A DNA stretch of 64,000 nucleotides from Benincasa hispida (GCF_009727055.1 NC_052360.1:65659954-65723953); one strand, 5' to 3'; positions 32,279 through 45,000 are shown, numbered from the stretch's first letter. A program made the numbers and translations. Notes: generated by a model not told the origin, from the sequence alone.

Positions 32279-33611
32279 GTGGCAAACGATCTCCATTCCA
32301 CTACTCTCCAAAAGAGGAGACAAAACAGTAAATTTATTGGTCTTGGAGACATGGTAGAGAATGACGATTCTGCCTGGATCCTTGATTCAGGTGCTACCAA
32401 TCATGTCAGTTTCTCTTACCAAGGATTTAGTTCCTGGCTAACATTGTTACAGGGAAAGATGACTCTTTGAGTCAGTAATGATGAGGTTGTTTCAGTTGTT
32501 GCTGTAGGCATGCTGAAGTTATTTGTTGACAAGAAATGTTATCTGTTACTGGATCATGTTTTTGTAGTTCCTCATATTAAGAGGAACTTGATCTCGGTTT
32601 CTTATCTCATTGAACAAGGTTATACCGTCTCCTTTTTTGAGAATAAAGTATTTATTTTCAAGAATGGAATGGAGATTGGTTTTGGTTCAATGGAAAATAA
32701 CTTATATGTACTAAGGCCATTAGTCATAAAAGCCTTGTTTAACACTGAAATGTTCAGTACGACAACAACAACTAAAAGACCAAAGGTTTCTCCAAAGGAA
32801 AACGTCCATCTTTGGCATCTAAGGTTAGGTCATATCAACCTAAATAGGATTGAGAAGTTGGTGAAAAGTGGACTTCTAAAGAGTTTAGAAGAAAACTCCT
32901 TGTCGGTATATGAATCATGTCTCGAAGGCAAGATGACCAAACAACCTTTTACTGGAAAAGGTTACAGAGCCAAGGAAGCCTTAAAGCTTGTATATTCAGA
33001 GGTCCGATGAATGTTAGAGCTCGAGGTGGGGGTATGAATATTTCATCTCTTTCATAGATGATTATTCAAGGTTTGAGTATCTCTTCCTAATGCAATGTAA
33101 GTCTAAAACTCTTGACAAGTTCAAGGAGTATAAGGCTGAAGTTGAAAACTTGTTAGGTATGAAAATAAAAACACTATGATCTGATCGTGGTGGAGAGTAT
33201 ATGGACCTCCAATTCCAGAACTATATAGTAGAACATGAGATTGCGTCCCAACTCTCGGCCCTAGGTACACCTCAGCAGAATGGTGTATCATAAAGGAGAA
33301 ACAGGACCTTGTTGGACATGGTTTGGTCTATGATGAGTCATGCTCATCTTCCAGACTTGTTTTGGGGTTATGCAGTGCAAACTGCATGTTACATCCTGAA
33401 CATCATTCCCTCAAAAAGGGTTTCTGAAACACCTTTTGAGTTATGGTGAGGCTGTAAAGGTAGTTTACGCCACTTTAGGATTTGGGGCTGTCCGGCACAT
33501 GTGCTAGTGACTAACCCAAAGAAGTTGGAACCATGTTTGAAGGTTTTCCTCTTTTTGGGCTACCTCAAGGAAACGAGAGGAGGATACTTCTATGATCCAA
33601 TTTAGAACAAA
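32279..33611 (+). pseudogene. C3 protease and integrase, broken
   Basis: The protease motif WILDSGATNH is intact at about 32374-32403. GAG-pre-integrase runs at 32510-33010 (HIKRNLISVSYLIEQGY, LWHLRLGHINLNRIEKLVKS), and the integrase start is seen in GKMTKQPFTGKG. After 33008 the integrase core is broken by many stops and shifts; fragments such as SDRGGEYMDL-like text (33182) and GVSQRRNRTLLDMV-like text (33282) can be followed in alternating frames. No gag zinc knuckle is present upstream. Confidence 0.85.
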
Positions 33612-35480
33612 GTGTTTGTTTCCACTAATGCTATCTTCTTGGAAGAAGATCACATGAGGGATCATAAGCCACGAAGTAAGCTCGTTTTATATGAGATCTC
33701 AAGTGAGACTGAGATTGCTGAGGGTACAACAAGAGTTATTGAACAGGTCGACAGATCAACAAGAGTTGTTGTGGTTGGAACGTCTAGTCAACAAGCTCAA
33801 GAGTTGAGACTGCCTCAATGTAGAGGGAGGGTTATGAACCCACCGGATCACTACATGGGTTTGACTGATGCCCATAACGTCATTACAAATGATGGGGTCG
33901 AGGATCCATTGTCTTTTAAGAAAACAATGGAGGATGTTGACAAAGATGAATGGGTTAAGGCCATGAACCAGGAAATGGAGTCTATGTACTTCAATAACGT
34001 CTGGGAGCTTGTTGATTCACCTAATGGGGTCAAACCTATTGGGTGTAAGTGGATCTATAAGCGAAAGAGAGGTGTAGATGGAAAGGTTCAAACCTTTAAG
34101 GCTAGGCTCATGGCAAAGGGTTATACCCAGGTTGAGGGAGTTGACTATGAGGAAACTTTCTCACCTATTGTCATACTTAAGTCTATCAGGATTCTCCTGT
34201 TCATAGCCACATTTTATGATTATAAAATATGGCAAATGGATGTCAAGATTGCCTTTCTAAATGGTAATCTTGAGGAGACCATCTATATGACTCAACCAGA
34301 GGGGTTCGTAGTTCCAAATCAAGAGCAAAGAGTTTGCAAGCTTAATAGGTCCATTTATGGGCTGAAACAAGCATCTCGATCTTGACACATCAGATTTGAC
34401 ACTGCTGTCAAGTCGTTTGGCTTTGACCAGAACGTTGATGAGCCTTGTGTTTACAAGAAGATCATCAACAACTCAGTAGCTTTCTTGGTACTCTATGTTG
34501 ATGATATCCTACTCATTGGAAATAATGTAGGATATCTGACTGACATTAAGAGTTGGTTAGCTACCCAGTTCCAAATGAAAGATTTGGGTGAGGCATAGTA
34601 TGTTCTTAGGATCTAGATCATTCGAGATCGCAAGAACAAACGGTTAGCCCTGTCTCAGGCATCGTACATTGATTAAATGTTGATTAGGTACAGGATGCAA
34701 GATTCCAAGAGGGGTTTGTTACCTTTCAGACATGGAATCGTTCTGTCTAAGGATCAATGTCCTAAGACACCTCAAGAGGTTGAGGAGATGAGACGGATTC
34801 CCTATGCTTCTGCTGTAGGAAGCTTGATGTATGCAATGTTGTGTACTAGACCCGAAATTTGCTATGCAGTAGAGATTGTCAGTCGATATCAGTCCAATCC
34901 AGGATTTGATCACTGGACGACGGTCAAGACGATCCTCAAGTATCTTTGGAGAACGAGGGACTACATGCTTGTGTATGGAGATAAGGATCTGATGCTTAGA
35001 GGATACTCTGACTCTGATTTTCAGACCGATCGAGATTCTCCCAAATCGACATGGTGGTCAGTGTTTACTCTGAATGGAGGGGCTGTAGTTTGATGAAGCA
35101 TCAAGCAAGGATGCACCGCGGACTCCACTATGGAAGCTGAATACATAGCGGCTTGTGAAGTAGCTAAAGAGGTTGTTTCGCTGAGGAATTTCCTTACAGA
35201 TTTGGAAGTTATTCCAAATATGGATTTGCCTATCACTCTTTATTGTGATAACAGAGGAGATGTGGCAAATTCGAAGGAGCCTCAGATTCATCGTCGAGGT
35301 AAGAACATAGAACGAAAATATCACCTGATCAGGGAGATTGTGCGTCGCGGTGATGTGATAGTCGAGCAGATCACATCGGAGCACAACGTTGCTAATCCCT
35401 TTACAAAGGCCCTCACAGCTAAAGTGTTCGAGGGTCACCTGGAGAGTTTGGTTCTACGAGGCATGCGGCATCTTGTTTAG
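33612..35480 (+). pseudogene. pol: C3 reverse transcriptase and RNase H, three ORF pieces
   Basis: ORF pieces at 33612-34385, 34677-35093 and 35130-35480 follow one another. RT contains IGCKWIYKRKRG, FKARLMAKGYTQVEGVDYEE, QMDVKIAFLNGNLEETIYM and IYGLKQASRS, then a stop at 34383, and YVDD at 34494-34505 with both Asp present. RNase H contains RGYSDSDFQTDRDSPKST, STMEAEYIAACEVAKE, LYCDNRGDVANSKEP and HNVANPFTKALTAKVFEGHL. Only a few stops (34383, 34597, 34615, 34673, 35091) and little frame loss separate it from an open frame, so C3 is the least decayed copia RT here. Confidence 0.92.
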
Positions 35481-35573
35481 GGAAAGTGGGAGATGATACT
35501 GGGGTATACCCTTGTTTATTGTATATTTTACATTTTTATATTATATCTTACATTATTCTCCCGAGTCATTAGG

Positions 35574-35586
35574 ACAAGTGGGGGAT
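35574..35586 (+). other. C3 polypurine tract
   Basis: AAGTGGGGGAT directly before TGTTGGG of the 3' LTR, the standard copia plus-strand primer. Confidence 0.85.
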
Positions 35587-36613
35587 TGTTGGGATTGGTG
35601 TCCTAATTCTCCCAGAATTTCGTTGTTTTGTAAAGATACACATTGTTCAAAGAATAAAATAAGTGTTATTTAATTCTGACATTTACTCATATATAATAAA
35701 CAAAGCTGCTTGGTTATCTTATGTGAACTTAAGCATGTATATGTGATATACAAGTGGATCATGCCTTAAGTGATAACCTAAATCAGTCTGTACTATAAGG
35801 ATTAAGGTGGGATACCTAATCTTGGTGACACTATGGATACGACCCGCTTTGTAGAGGTTTGCACGTGTTGTAAACTACTACAGATGGTAGATCCTGACCA
35901 TTCATTTGGAGATGTGGAGTGGGGGTGTCCTATACAAAGAGTTTGTATAAGACCTGGACCACGAGAAGACTAGACTCTGTATATAACGCCATTGATACTA
36001 GAGACTTGCATCTCACCTAAATGACCATAGGTGACACGACCTCAATCTTGAGTGTTTTGGGAACTCCTGCCTTTGAGGGCGGTCCTTAAAACTATATCAC
36101 TTCTTTTTCAAAGTAGGGATAAGTAGAGAGATTGATCCCTTAAGGCCTGATTCCGAGGCTTGAACATAGGGGCCACAACTTCTCTTTGGAAGAGAAGACT
36201 CAGTCATAGTAAGACTATGACTTATGTTCATTAGAGGGATCAGTGGTACTTAAGGAGACAGATGTAACTATAGGGGCATAACGATTATTGGCCTAGTTGT
36301 ACTTACGAGCGATCTGTAAAGGGTTGTCACACTACTGATTGGTTAAGATGAACACATAATATATCTATAGTGAGGAGAGTTCAGCTGTCGGTCTTTAGTG
36401 GAGTGCTTGGCAGTTAACGGATGGTGGATCCGGTGACTAAAGAGTTTAGTCAGTTATTCACGTATCGTTGGAGCTTTGGATCTACAGGTCCATGAGGTCC
36501 TCTTGGTAGCTTGGATTCATGTTGAGGATCAGTTCTTGGTGTTGATTTGAAATGTTCAAATTGACAAGAGGTATTTTGATTATATATGATATAATCGGTA
36601 TGATGTATGAGAT

Positions 36614-36651
36614 CTGTCTCTTATACACATCTAGATGTGTATAAGAGACAG
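36614..36651. other. Nextera mate-pair junction adapter (artefact)
   Basis: Full 38-bp adapter made of CTGTCTCTTATACACATCT and its reverse complement. Left and right flanks are non-adjacent parts of the same LTR. Confidence 0.97.
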
Positions 36652-36885
36652 ATTTGAACTTAAGCATATATATGTGATATACAAGTGGAACATACCTTAA
36701 GTGATAACCTAAATCGGTCTGTACTATAAGGATTAAGGTGGGATACCTAATCTTGGTGACACTACGGATACGACCCGCTTTGTAGAGGTTTGCACGTGTT
36801 GTAAACTACTACAGATGGTAGATCCTGGCCATTCATGTGGAGTCATGCGAGCAAAGGTATCCTATACAAAGAGTTTGTATAAGAC

Positions 36886-36923
36886 CTGTCTCTTATACAC
36901 ATCTAGATGTGTATAAGAGACAG
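36886..36923. other. Nextera mate-pair junction adapter (artefact)
   Basis: Second full adapter in the C3 3' LTR. The left flank corresponds to about 27755 of the 5' LTR and the right flank to about 28970, so about 1.2 kb of LTR is skipped here. Confidence 0.97.
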
Positions 36924-37300
36924 AAATGATAGAGCTAAACGTCGCATAGCTTTTGCTAGACGATCGCATAGCTTTATCTAAACGATTGGGCATCGACTTA
37001 TACGATAGGTCTCCGCCATCTCCCACTTGCCCAGTCGTGTACGCGATCGGTGTTTCCTGCGTTCGTTTGCCTCTACCAAGTCCAAACAGAGCCCACCCTC
37101 TAGATTCTCACACCGAGAATACCAAGGTCGCCTTGTTGGTGGTGTCAGACTCAACTCGACACCGTCGAGGTTTTCTGGAGGCCGTTCGTGGTGCTGTGGA
37201 GGCCGTTCGTGTTGCGGAGGAGTTCGTGACCGAGGAGATCGTTGAGGACGAGCGCGAAGTATTCGTGCTGTGTTCGTGCAGTGGTGGCGGTCGTCTAAAT

Positions 37301-37338
37301 CTGTCTCTTATACACATCTAGATGTGTATAAGAGACAG
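37301..37338. other. Nextera mate-pair junction adapter (artefact)
   Basis: Third full adapter in this LTR. The sequence after it (GTGTCAGACTCAACTCGACA) repeats 37143-37162. Confidence 0.97.
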
Positions 37339-37696
37339 GTGTCAGACTCAACTCGACATCGTCGAGGTTTTCTAGAGGCCGTTCGTGTTGTGGAGGGGAT
37401 CGTTGAGGACGAACGCGAAGTATTCGTGCTGTGTTCGTGCAGTGTTGCGGTCATGTAGATCGAGTGTTCGTAGTCGCTGTTGTTCGATCAAAGTGCACAT
37501 TGGAGCATGGAGACGTTTCTGCCGATGTGCGTAGAGTTTGTCTCTTTATGCATTTGTTCTTTACATGCTGTAATTTCTGTATGAATCATATAATCGTTTG
37601 TTTTGAAGTCGACTGTAAATATATGTTGATTCCTAATTGTAATTTGGAATAGTCTTGTTCCGCTGCTCATGGAAATCTTGCGTCTGATTCCTTCAA

Positions 37697-37747
37697 TTGG
37701 TAAGTTGGGTATCGTTGGTATCTATGCTCCAACTTGAGGGAGAGTAT
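37697..37747 (+). pseudogene. C2 RNase H tail and polypurine tract
   Basis: KLGIVGIYAPT followed by a stop is the usual C-terminal end of a copia Pol. It continues the reading frame left at 27355, across C3. GAGGGAGAGTAT, the polypurine tract, precedes the LTR at 37748. Confidence 0.85.
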
Positions 37748-37955
37748 TGAAAAATAGAATATTTGCCCTAGGGGCATTTTTGTCTTTTCATATGTACCCT
37801 AGGGTTTCATCTTTTTCTATTTAAACTATAGCCTCTAGACATTACTTTGTATCACATTATTATAATAAAAGTTCTTTGCATCGTGGTTTTTTCTCCCTAT
37901 ACTAGGGTTTACCACGTAACAAGTGTGTGCCATTTTGTCTTCTCTTTACTTTTCA
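37748..37955 (+). mobile_element. C2 3' LTR, short (about 208 bp)
   Basis: It starts TGAAAAATAGAATATTTGCC after the polypurine tract and ends ACTTTTCA. It has a TATTTAAA-type promoter region and a CATCGTGGTTTTTTCTCCC block common in short copia LTRs. Immediately right of it is minus-strand integrase of C4, so C2 is inserted in C4. The C2 5' LTR would lie left of the window. Confidence 0.8.
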
Positions 37956-38413
37956 TCAGTTCCTTTGGGATAGCCTACAAATAGGCACAAATTTGAACGA
38001 GATTCCAGTTTCTTAGGATTTGTCTCATGCATATGTGTTGGGCAACCCCAGATTCTGAAATGACATAAACTAGTTTTACAAGCATTCCATAATTCCAAAG
38101 GTGTTATGGTAACACTTTTGGATGGAACACAGTTAAAAAAATGTACAGTGCAATTTATAATGCAAAACCCTAAAACAAATCAGGTAAGGAAGCATAACTC
38201 ATCATAAACCAAATCATGTCCAACAGGGTTCGATTTCTCCTTTCTGATATACCATTCTACTAAGGAGTACCAGGTGTTGAAAGTTGGGATACAATTCCAT
38301 GTTCTATTAAATAGTTTTGGAATGTCAGATCCATAAACTCTCCACCTCGATCAGGTCGAAATGTCTTAATTGTTCTATTTAATGCATCTTCAACTTCAAC
38401 CTTGAATTCTTTG
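37956..38413 (-). pseudogene. pol: C4 integrase C-terminal half (minus)
   Basis: On the minus strand: EFKVEVEDALNRTIKTFRPD (38420-38360), GGEFMDLTFQNYLIEHGI with the second catalytic Asp (FRPDRGGEF), QLSTPGTP, then broken text up to CLFVGYPKG at about 37970-38000. Cut on the left by the C2 LTR at 37955 and on the right by solo LTR C5. The RT part of C4 would lie left of the window, beyond C2. Confidence 0.85.
38409..38413 (+). repeat. Target-site duplication CTTTG, left copy
   Basis: CTTTG precedes the solo LTR and is repeated at 40335-40339. Confidence 0.88.
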
Positions 38414-40334
38414 TGTTGGGGTTGATGCCATAAATCTCGTAGGGTCATATAGTTTGTAATTGTAATGTACAAGAATTTTATTTATGTAATAAAACATGTG
38501 ATGTTTTATTTCAAAATTAGTTGCATTAACTACAAACCAATAAACTAGTATCCAAGGTTATCTTGTAGCTTAAACATGTATATAGAGACATAGGTGGATC
38601 ATGTTTAATGGATAAACTAAATGGCTTGTAGTAGATGGATAATGCTAGATACTTTATCCTGGTGAGTATGACCCGCTTTGTAGATGTTACAATTGTTGTA
38701 AAGTATCACAAATGATCTGATCCTGATTATTCATGTGGAGACATGTAAGTGAGGATATTCTATACAAAGGAGTTTATATAAGACCAAACCATGAAATGTT
38801 TAGTCTCATTATATAACACCATTCATAATAGAGACTTACATTTCACTAGGATGACCTTAGCTAACATGACCTGAATCCTGAATGAGTTGTAAACTCCTGC
38901 CCATGAAGGCGGTCTTTTAATTTGTATGGGTGAGAGTGTCCAGATTTCCGACTCAATAAGCCTACCATTTTGAGGATTCGTCTGATTGGGGAGTTGAGAA
39001 CACAACTACACAAGAAGGAATTCACTCCTTCCCCAATGTCAGGGCAAGTAGATAAATTGCTCCTTTACAAGGTGATTCTGGGGCTTGAACAAGTGGTGAT
39101 ACACTCTCTCTTGGCCCTAGAGGGGTTTTGGTCATAGTGAGACTGTTTTATTGTTTATTAGAGGGATTAGTGGTACTTAAGGGGTTAGATCTAACTACAG
39201 GGGCAAAACGGTAATTTTGGGTCAGATGTACTTATGAGTAATTTGTAGAGGGTCATCGTACTGTTGATTCGTTTATCCAATAGACACAAAAATATATCTG
39301 TAGTGCGAAAAGTGCAATTGTCAGTCTTTAGTGGAGTGCCCGACAGTTAACGGATGATGAATAATTTAATTAAAGAGTTTAATTAATTATTCATGTACTG
39401 TTGGAGCTTCAAGCTACAGATTCATGATGTCTCCTCGGTAGCTCATCGAGATTTAACGAGAATCGGTTTTTGGATTAATTTGAATTGTTCAAATCAATTG
39501 AGGGAATTAATTATATATGATATAATAAATTTAATTTTAATTATATATGATATAATTACTAGAATGTATTTAATACATTATAATATTAAGTATTTATGAG
39601 AGAAAATAAATATTTGAATATGATTAAACTATTAATTATATGAATTGGATTCATATAGTTGAATTTAATACAAATATGATTTATATTAAAAGCCATTAGT
39701 GAGAGAAAATAAATTATAGGTTATATTGTATATGATACAATATTAAAACTATAAGTTATATGTTATATTTGATATAATGTATAGTTATCATATTGATATA
39801 TGTTAAATTATTTATTAAATAAATAAACTATTGTTTTCTATTTAATTATTTAATTAATTAGAGGAAGTTGTAAGTCACTCACCCCTCTTTTCTCTCCACA
39901 CTACTTAAGTAGGAACGGTTGCTACAGGGTTTTTTTTCTTCTTCCTGGAAAAGCTCACAGAGGAGTTTGGGTTTTCCCAAAGAAAATTGTTGTTCCTTCC
40001 TTTTTTCTCTCAATCAATTCCCTTCCCTCACAAAAATTCCAAAATAGCCAGAGCCCACATTTCTTGGGCTCTTTTCCTGAGAATACTGAGGTTTCCATCG
40101 TGGTGCTATCTAATTTGGAGATCGAGGGTTTTTCCAATTGAAGAAAACATTCTTAAAAAATTTAGGGTTTTCTAACCCATTTTAATTTTCTACAATTTCG
40201 TTATTAGCATGTTGTAATTATTTGTTGTTAAATGCATAATTTTTTTTTATCTCTATAAAATTATGACTTATGTAAAAATGGGGATTTGGGACAATCCACT
40301 GCCGCTCAAGGATCTCCTCATCTAGGATTCTTCA
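38414..40334 (+). mobile_element. C5: solo copia LTR (1921 bp)
   Basis: It starts TGTTGGGGTTGATGCC and ends GGATTCTTCA, with a perfect CTTTG duplication on both sides. Its text resembles the C3 LTR (GTGGATCATG, GACCCGCTTTGTAGATG, the CTGATCCTGATTATTCATGTGG block). It splits the C4 integrase between EKFK and EFKVE. 39500-39850 is very AT-rich. ORFs inside (38823, 39393, 39955, 39987) are unsupported. Orientation is set by the TG start. Confidence 0.9.
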
Positions 40335-40339
40335 CTTTG
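40335..40339 (+). repeat. Target-site duplication CTTTG, right copy
   Basis: Matches 38409-38413 exactly and closes the C5 solo LTR. Confidence 0.88.
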
Positions 40340-42006
40340 AACTTTTCAAAAGATTCAGACTTGTGTTGCATTAAATAAACATACCCATATCTTGAATAAT
40401 CATCAGTAAAGATGATGAAATATTCAAAACCTCCCTTTGTATTGACATTCATCGAATCACAAAGGTCTGAATGTACAAGTTCTAGAGGTTCCTTGGCCCT
40501 GTGACCTTTTCCAGTAAAAGGTCTTTTAGTCATTTTGCCTTCAAGGCATGACTCGCACACAAGTAAAGATTTTTTTTAACTCGCTTAGAAGTCCATTCTT
40601 TACCAATCTCTTAATCCCACTGAGATTGATGTGACTAATCTTAGGTGCCAAAGTTGGACATTTTCTTTAAGAGAAATTTTAAGTCTTCTATGTTGAGTTA
40701 TCGCAATTTTAAACATTTCAGTATTATGGAATGCCATAGTTGCTAATGGTCTTAGCATATTAAGGTTGTTTTCCAGTTTAGTAGAACAAATATCAATACC
40801 ATTTTTAAAATAAAACACTTTATTTACAAGGAAGTTGATACAATAAGATTGTTCAAGTAAACATTTTACAGAAATTAAGTTCCTCATCAAACAAGGAACT
40901 ACATATACATTTTCTAGTAAAATATATCATTTTGTAAAGCTAACTGGAGGCCTCCCACTGGCACAGTCGAGGCGACGTGCCAAGTTCCAACCCGCATCAT
41001 CATCTCACCAACTTCTAGTTACTGCCAGGAACTAATTCCCTGAAATGAAGAACAAACCTGGTTAGTGGCGCCAAAATCTATAATCTAGGCATAATCATCA
41101 TTCTCCACTAAATAGGTTTCCAAAACAAGTAAATCAAAATTACCTTGCTTGGCCTTCTTCTTTTTTTCCAAGTACTTGACATAGTTCCTCTTCCAATGTC
41201 CCTTCTAGTTGCAATGGAAACAGATTCCCTTTGCAACCTTGGCTTTTATGCCCTCTGGGCAATAGCTGGTAGGTTAGTTTTCCCCTTTCTACCTTCATTC
41301 TTCTTCCACTTTTTGGTGTCGGAGGAAGAAGGTACAGACTTTATCCCAGAGGTCGAACCTCTATGGAACTTCTTAGAGCTGAAGCAACATTTTCCTCACC
41401 CTTCCATTCCTTGCTTTTCATCAAGGATTGGAAGGTCTGTAGCTCGTTGAGCAAGGCGGTTAAGTTATAGTCAATCCTATTCAAAACAACGTTGCTCGGA
41501 AATGTAGGAAACTTTTAGGTAAAGATTCCAAAATGAAGCTAACTTGGTGACTTCATCAATGACAGACCCATTCATTTATGCCACGTTGAAGTGCACTATC
41601 ATGTTGAGAACGTGTTCTCGAACAGATGTCCCTTCTTGTATACGGGCATTGAAGATGTGTTTGAGAGTGTCATACCTGAGTTGTGCAAACGGTTGTCTGA
41701 ACATTCCCTTCAAGGACTCCATGATCTCACGAGCTGTGAGCATGGGCTCATGCTTCTTGGCCAAGACTTCGGAAAGGCTCACCAAGCTGTACGCTCGGCC
41801 CTTCTCGTTTGCTCATGTCCAACGCCCATATGCTTCTTGAACATTTCGAGCAACACTAAGATCTGGAATGGGAGGATAGTCCTCCATAAGGAAAAAAAAC
41901 AAAGGTCATCGATGATAAGTATTGTGTTGATAGTGTTTTTCCATGAAGTGTAATTTTCAGCTGTTAGTTTGTCAGTAGCGAGTAGATTTAAGGTAGTGGA
42001 CGTCAT
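40335..42006 (-). pseudogene. C4 gag, protease and integrase N-terminus (minus)
   Basis: Reading leftward from 42006: gag starts MTSTTLNLLATDKLTAENYT; the middle is at 41785-41576 (REIMESLKGMFRQPFAQLRY, HVLNMIVHFNVA); the zinc knuckle lies at about 41190-41220 with its last Cys lost and a stop inside. The protease (about 41080) reads DFGATN instead of DSGATN. GAG-pre-integrase (40890-40600) includes MMRNLISVKCLLEQSYCINF and LWHLRLV, and the integrase start (40560-40340) includes ELVHSDLCDSMN and FTDDYSRYGYVYLM. Gag is nearly complete here, unlike in C1 and C3. Plus ORFs 41145, 41544 and 41591 are shadows. Confidence 0.88.
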
Positions 42007-45000
42007 ATTAATAAAAGATTGTTGAAACCATACAAATTATTTATTATTAGTCTATTTGCATTAAACCAACAAGACAACCAATCAATTTTAGCAAAATAGT
42101 CTAATGTACCCTACGTGACATCTATTTTGCAATGATGTTTCGGTGAGGCAGGACAAAAGTCACCGTAGGGTAATCAAGTACCTCTTCACTGAAATGAGAC
42201 ATTCTCAACTAATAGACAGAACAGCTCTTTGTTACTATCACTATTAGTTACCATTGTTCGGTCCAGAATTTGTTAAACTCGCTTAACAATTCTTGTAAGT
42301 GTAACCCTCCATTTTAGGTCTTAGAGTTCCGACCCAATGAGCCAATCATAGAGAAAAACCGATTGGGACATGAAACTAAAGCAACCTTATCCATTTCTGG
42401 AGGTTGAATAAAGCATCATGCAAAACTGCATCTTTTAGGGGGACACCCACAGTGCCACAAGGCCATGCATGAGGCTTTACTTCAAACTAATGAGAGAGAC
42501 CGAGGGATGTGTTGTCTCACATCCTGCTCCCACTTACTATAAACACTCTCTCCATTCACCTTGATATTTATCTATACAAATGCCACCCGTAAGGGGACAC
42601 CCATGGTGCCTCGAGACCGAGTATAGTTCTCACAATGTGAACTTTAAGGAGAAACGTGAAAAGGATGAAATGAAGTATCATATACCCCATTTTCCTTCTA
42701 CTGAGCGTTTACCTAGGGTTAATTAACTTAGGAAAATCTAGCTACTGATTTTAACTAAGTGATTGTTTAATTTTCCCCAAAAAAAAAAAACATTTGTCTT
42801 TGGATAGTTAAACAATTTTGATTAAGGTCTATTAAATGCTTTAATAAACTTTAATCAAACTTGTATGCTTGTAACAAATCTATCTAATTCACCTTTTCAA
42901 GTAAGTTCCCAGGTAGGGGTGTTACGTTTCCATCAACTTAAATACCCCAACCTAGACAGAGATAGCCTTAAAAAAAAGGTCACTTATAGATACATTTGTT
43001 ACAATATTTAATCTTTTAATTAACATCAATTTAATCCTATTAAATCGATTAGAAGATTAAACTTAAAATTTCAAATCTTATTAGAAAAGTGATCATAGGT
43101 CTATGTGAATCATGTTTTAAAACAATTTTAAAAGATGATTATAACCTAAGGTTTGTATGCAACTCTTAATTATAGATTTTAATTTCTAATTTCATTTTAT
43201 TATAACAATTATAAACAAATGGAACAAATTAAAACATTACATTGCATGTTTTGACATACCTTAGTAAAATATAACAATTATAAATTATCTAAGGTAGTGT
43301 CATGCTTCATGCATTTTCATTTTATTACCAATGTATATAACATTTATATAATAAAGTAATGAAACATACAATAACATACATCCATACATACATTGAACCA
43401 TAATATAAATGATGTATGGATATGCTATTAATACCTGCATGCATATATTATAACATTTATACTATATGATGCATGAGCTCCCGAGAAGAGCTATTATTCC
43501 TAGCTTAATTTGGAATCGTTATTGGATTGATGTGTTTAATTTCCTATTTTGTAGGTATCGAGCAACCAAGAGGTAGAACTGGCGATTTGGAGCCGATCGG
43601 GGTTAATTTGAAGCAATTTGGAGTGGATTTGAGCATCCGGACTTCAAAGGAGTTGAAATTACCAAATTGCCATCGAATACCATTGAGTAAAAGGCCATCA
43701 AGTATCATCAAGTAAATTTTCATCGAGTAATTGAGTGTCGAGTATTGAGTAAAGGATCATCATGCATCGAGTATCGAGTTTTTGACAGAATGCTCAGCGT
43801 TGCAACATTTTCTCTAACATTCGTGGCCTTTCTATTGAGCGTTGCAATGCTAATGCTGCAATGATTTCTATAAATACCTCCCTTCGTCTTTAAGTCAAAA
43901 TATGTTGAATTTTGGAGGCCGAACTGATGGAGGCCAAAGTTAACCTTCATTATTCTTCCTTTCCCATCAGAATTTAGTGTTTTTAGGTTAGTTTTTCTTT
44001 TTGTTTTGGGTTGTAATCAACGGATTGGATGTGTATCTCAGATTTGTCTATGAATTAAGATGTAACTCCTATCTAATTTCTTTTGAGCAAGAGCCCTATG
44101 TTTAATTTCTTGAAGGTTTTCAAATTAATTTAACTGAATTGTTGTGAACTCTTTGGGATGATTTGATTGAATCTTAATGGAATTTTAATAAATTGATCTG
44201 ACAAATTAGTTTATTGAAATTCTTGTTTGCAAAATCGTCATAGCCTATACATATATTGATTGATTTAGTTGCGATATTAGGATCACATGTGTAAAGTCTA
44301 GACTTTTTCTGACCAAATGCATGTATGTCCTAATATAATCTTTTTCAAATAAATCATGCTATAAGATATGGCTTTTCCGGCTTGTAATATGTCTTAACAA
44401 TTGAACCATTTCATAATGCAATTCAATTTTAACTTTTATGTCGCTAAGAAGGAAGAGTTGTAAATTGAATTAGGGCTAATTTAGTTTAATATTGAATTTG
44501 GCTAATTGGACTATTAGATTTTCTAATAGGTTGAGGGGTTGACAGATTCAGTGTAATTAATTGATGCCTAATGAAAGAAATTGCACAGGAAACTCTCTCT
44601 TGCTCTAGAAATTAGATAGACTCCTATTCTAGATTACATTTACCTTTTTATTTTTAATTTCATGCATATTTCTCTTCCACACAAAATCCCCTCATTTACC
44701 GCTCTAGTTAGAAAATTAACTTAACGAATCAAATCACGCTTCCCTACGGATCGACTTACCACTATTACTACATTTCAGTAGTGATAGGAGTAATTCTGTA
44801 AATACAAATTTTCTCTTGTTTCGGTTTGGAGTCGAATTAACGACATCGGTTCCCGAGCCGAACAATGCTTGAGCATGCTATATTAAATAAATCATGCATT
44901 TACATATATTATAACACTTATAATATAAATGATGTATGAAATAAATGCATAACTTATGGTGGGATTTAATACTATATAACATACAATATGACATATAATA

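Larger units (their letters stand above)
27356..37696 (+). mobile_element. C3: TNT1/Tork-like copia element (+), gag-less, inserted in C2
   Basis: It has a 2.2-kb 5' LTR, tRNA-Met primer site, 2.7-kb leader, a decayed protease-integrase-RT-RNase H coding region, polypurine tract and a 3' LTR of the same family. C2 coding sequence is interrupted at 27355 and resumes at about 37697-37702, which fixes both ends. Left flank TTAGC and right flank TTGGT could be a decayed target duplication. The 3' LTR is scrambled by assembly artefacts. Confidence 0.88.
35587..37696 (+). mobile_element. C3 3' LTR, assembly disturbed
   Basis: The start matches the 5' LTR (TGTTGGGATTGGTGTCC) and the end is TTCCTTCA at 37695. 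From 36614 to 37338 three adapters separate out-of-order LTR pieces: 36652-36885 repeats sequence that belongs near 35720-35960, and 37339-37400 repeats 37141-37200. The true length and order are therefore unknown. ORFs at 36482, 36953, 37027, 37108, 37270 and 37431 are LTR or adapter readings. Confidence 0.82.

Noticed and set aside
36482..37458. ORFs containing VSYTHLDVYKRQ or MCIRDR as small genes
   Set aside because: They are direct translations of the sequencing adapter joined to LTR sequence; the same peptides arise at 4186 and 10880.
39500..39850. AT-rich stretch as a separate element or matrix-attachment region
   Set aside because: It lies fully inside the solo LTR C5, which has clean ends, and AT-richness alone is not evidence.
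43490..44868. Helitron or DNA transposon in the C4 leader
   Set aside because: No CTRR hairpin end, no clear terminal inverted repeats and no target duplication seen; LTR-like phrases make a solo LTR more likely.
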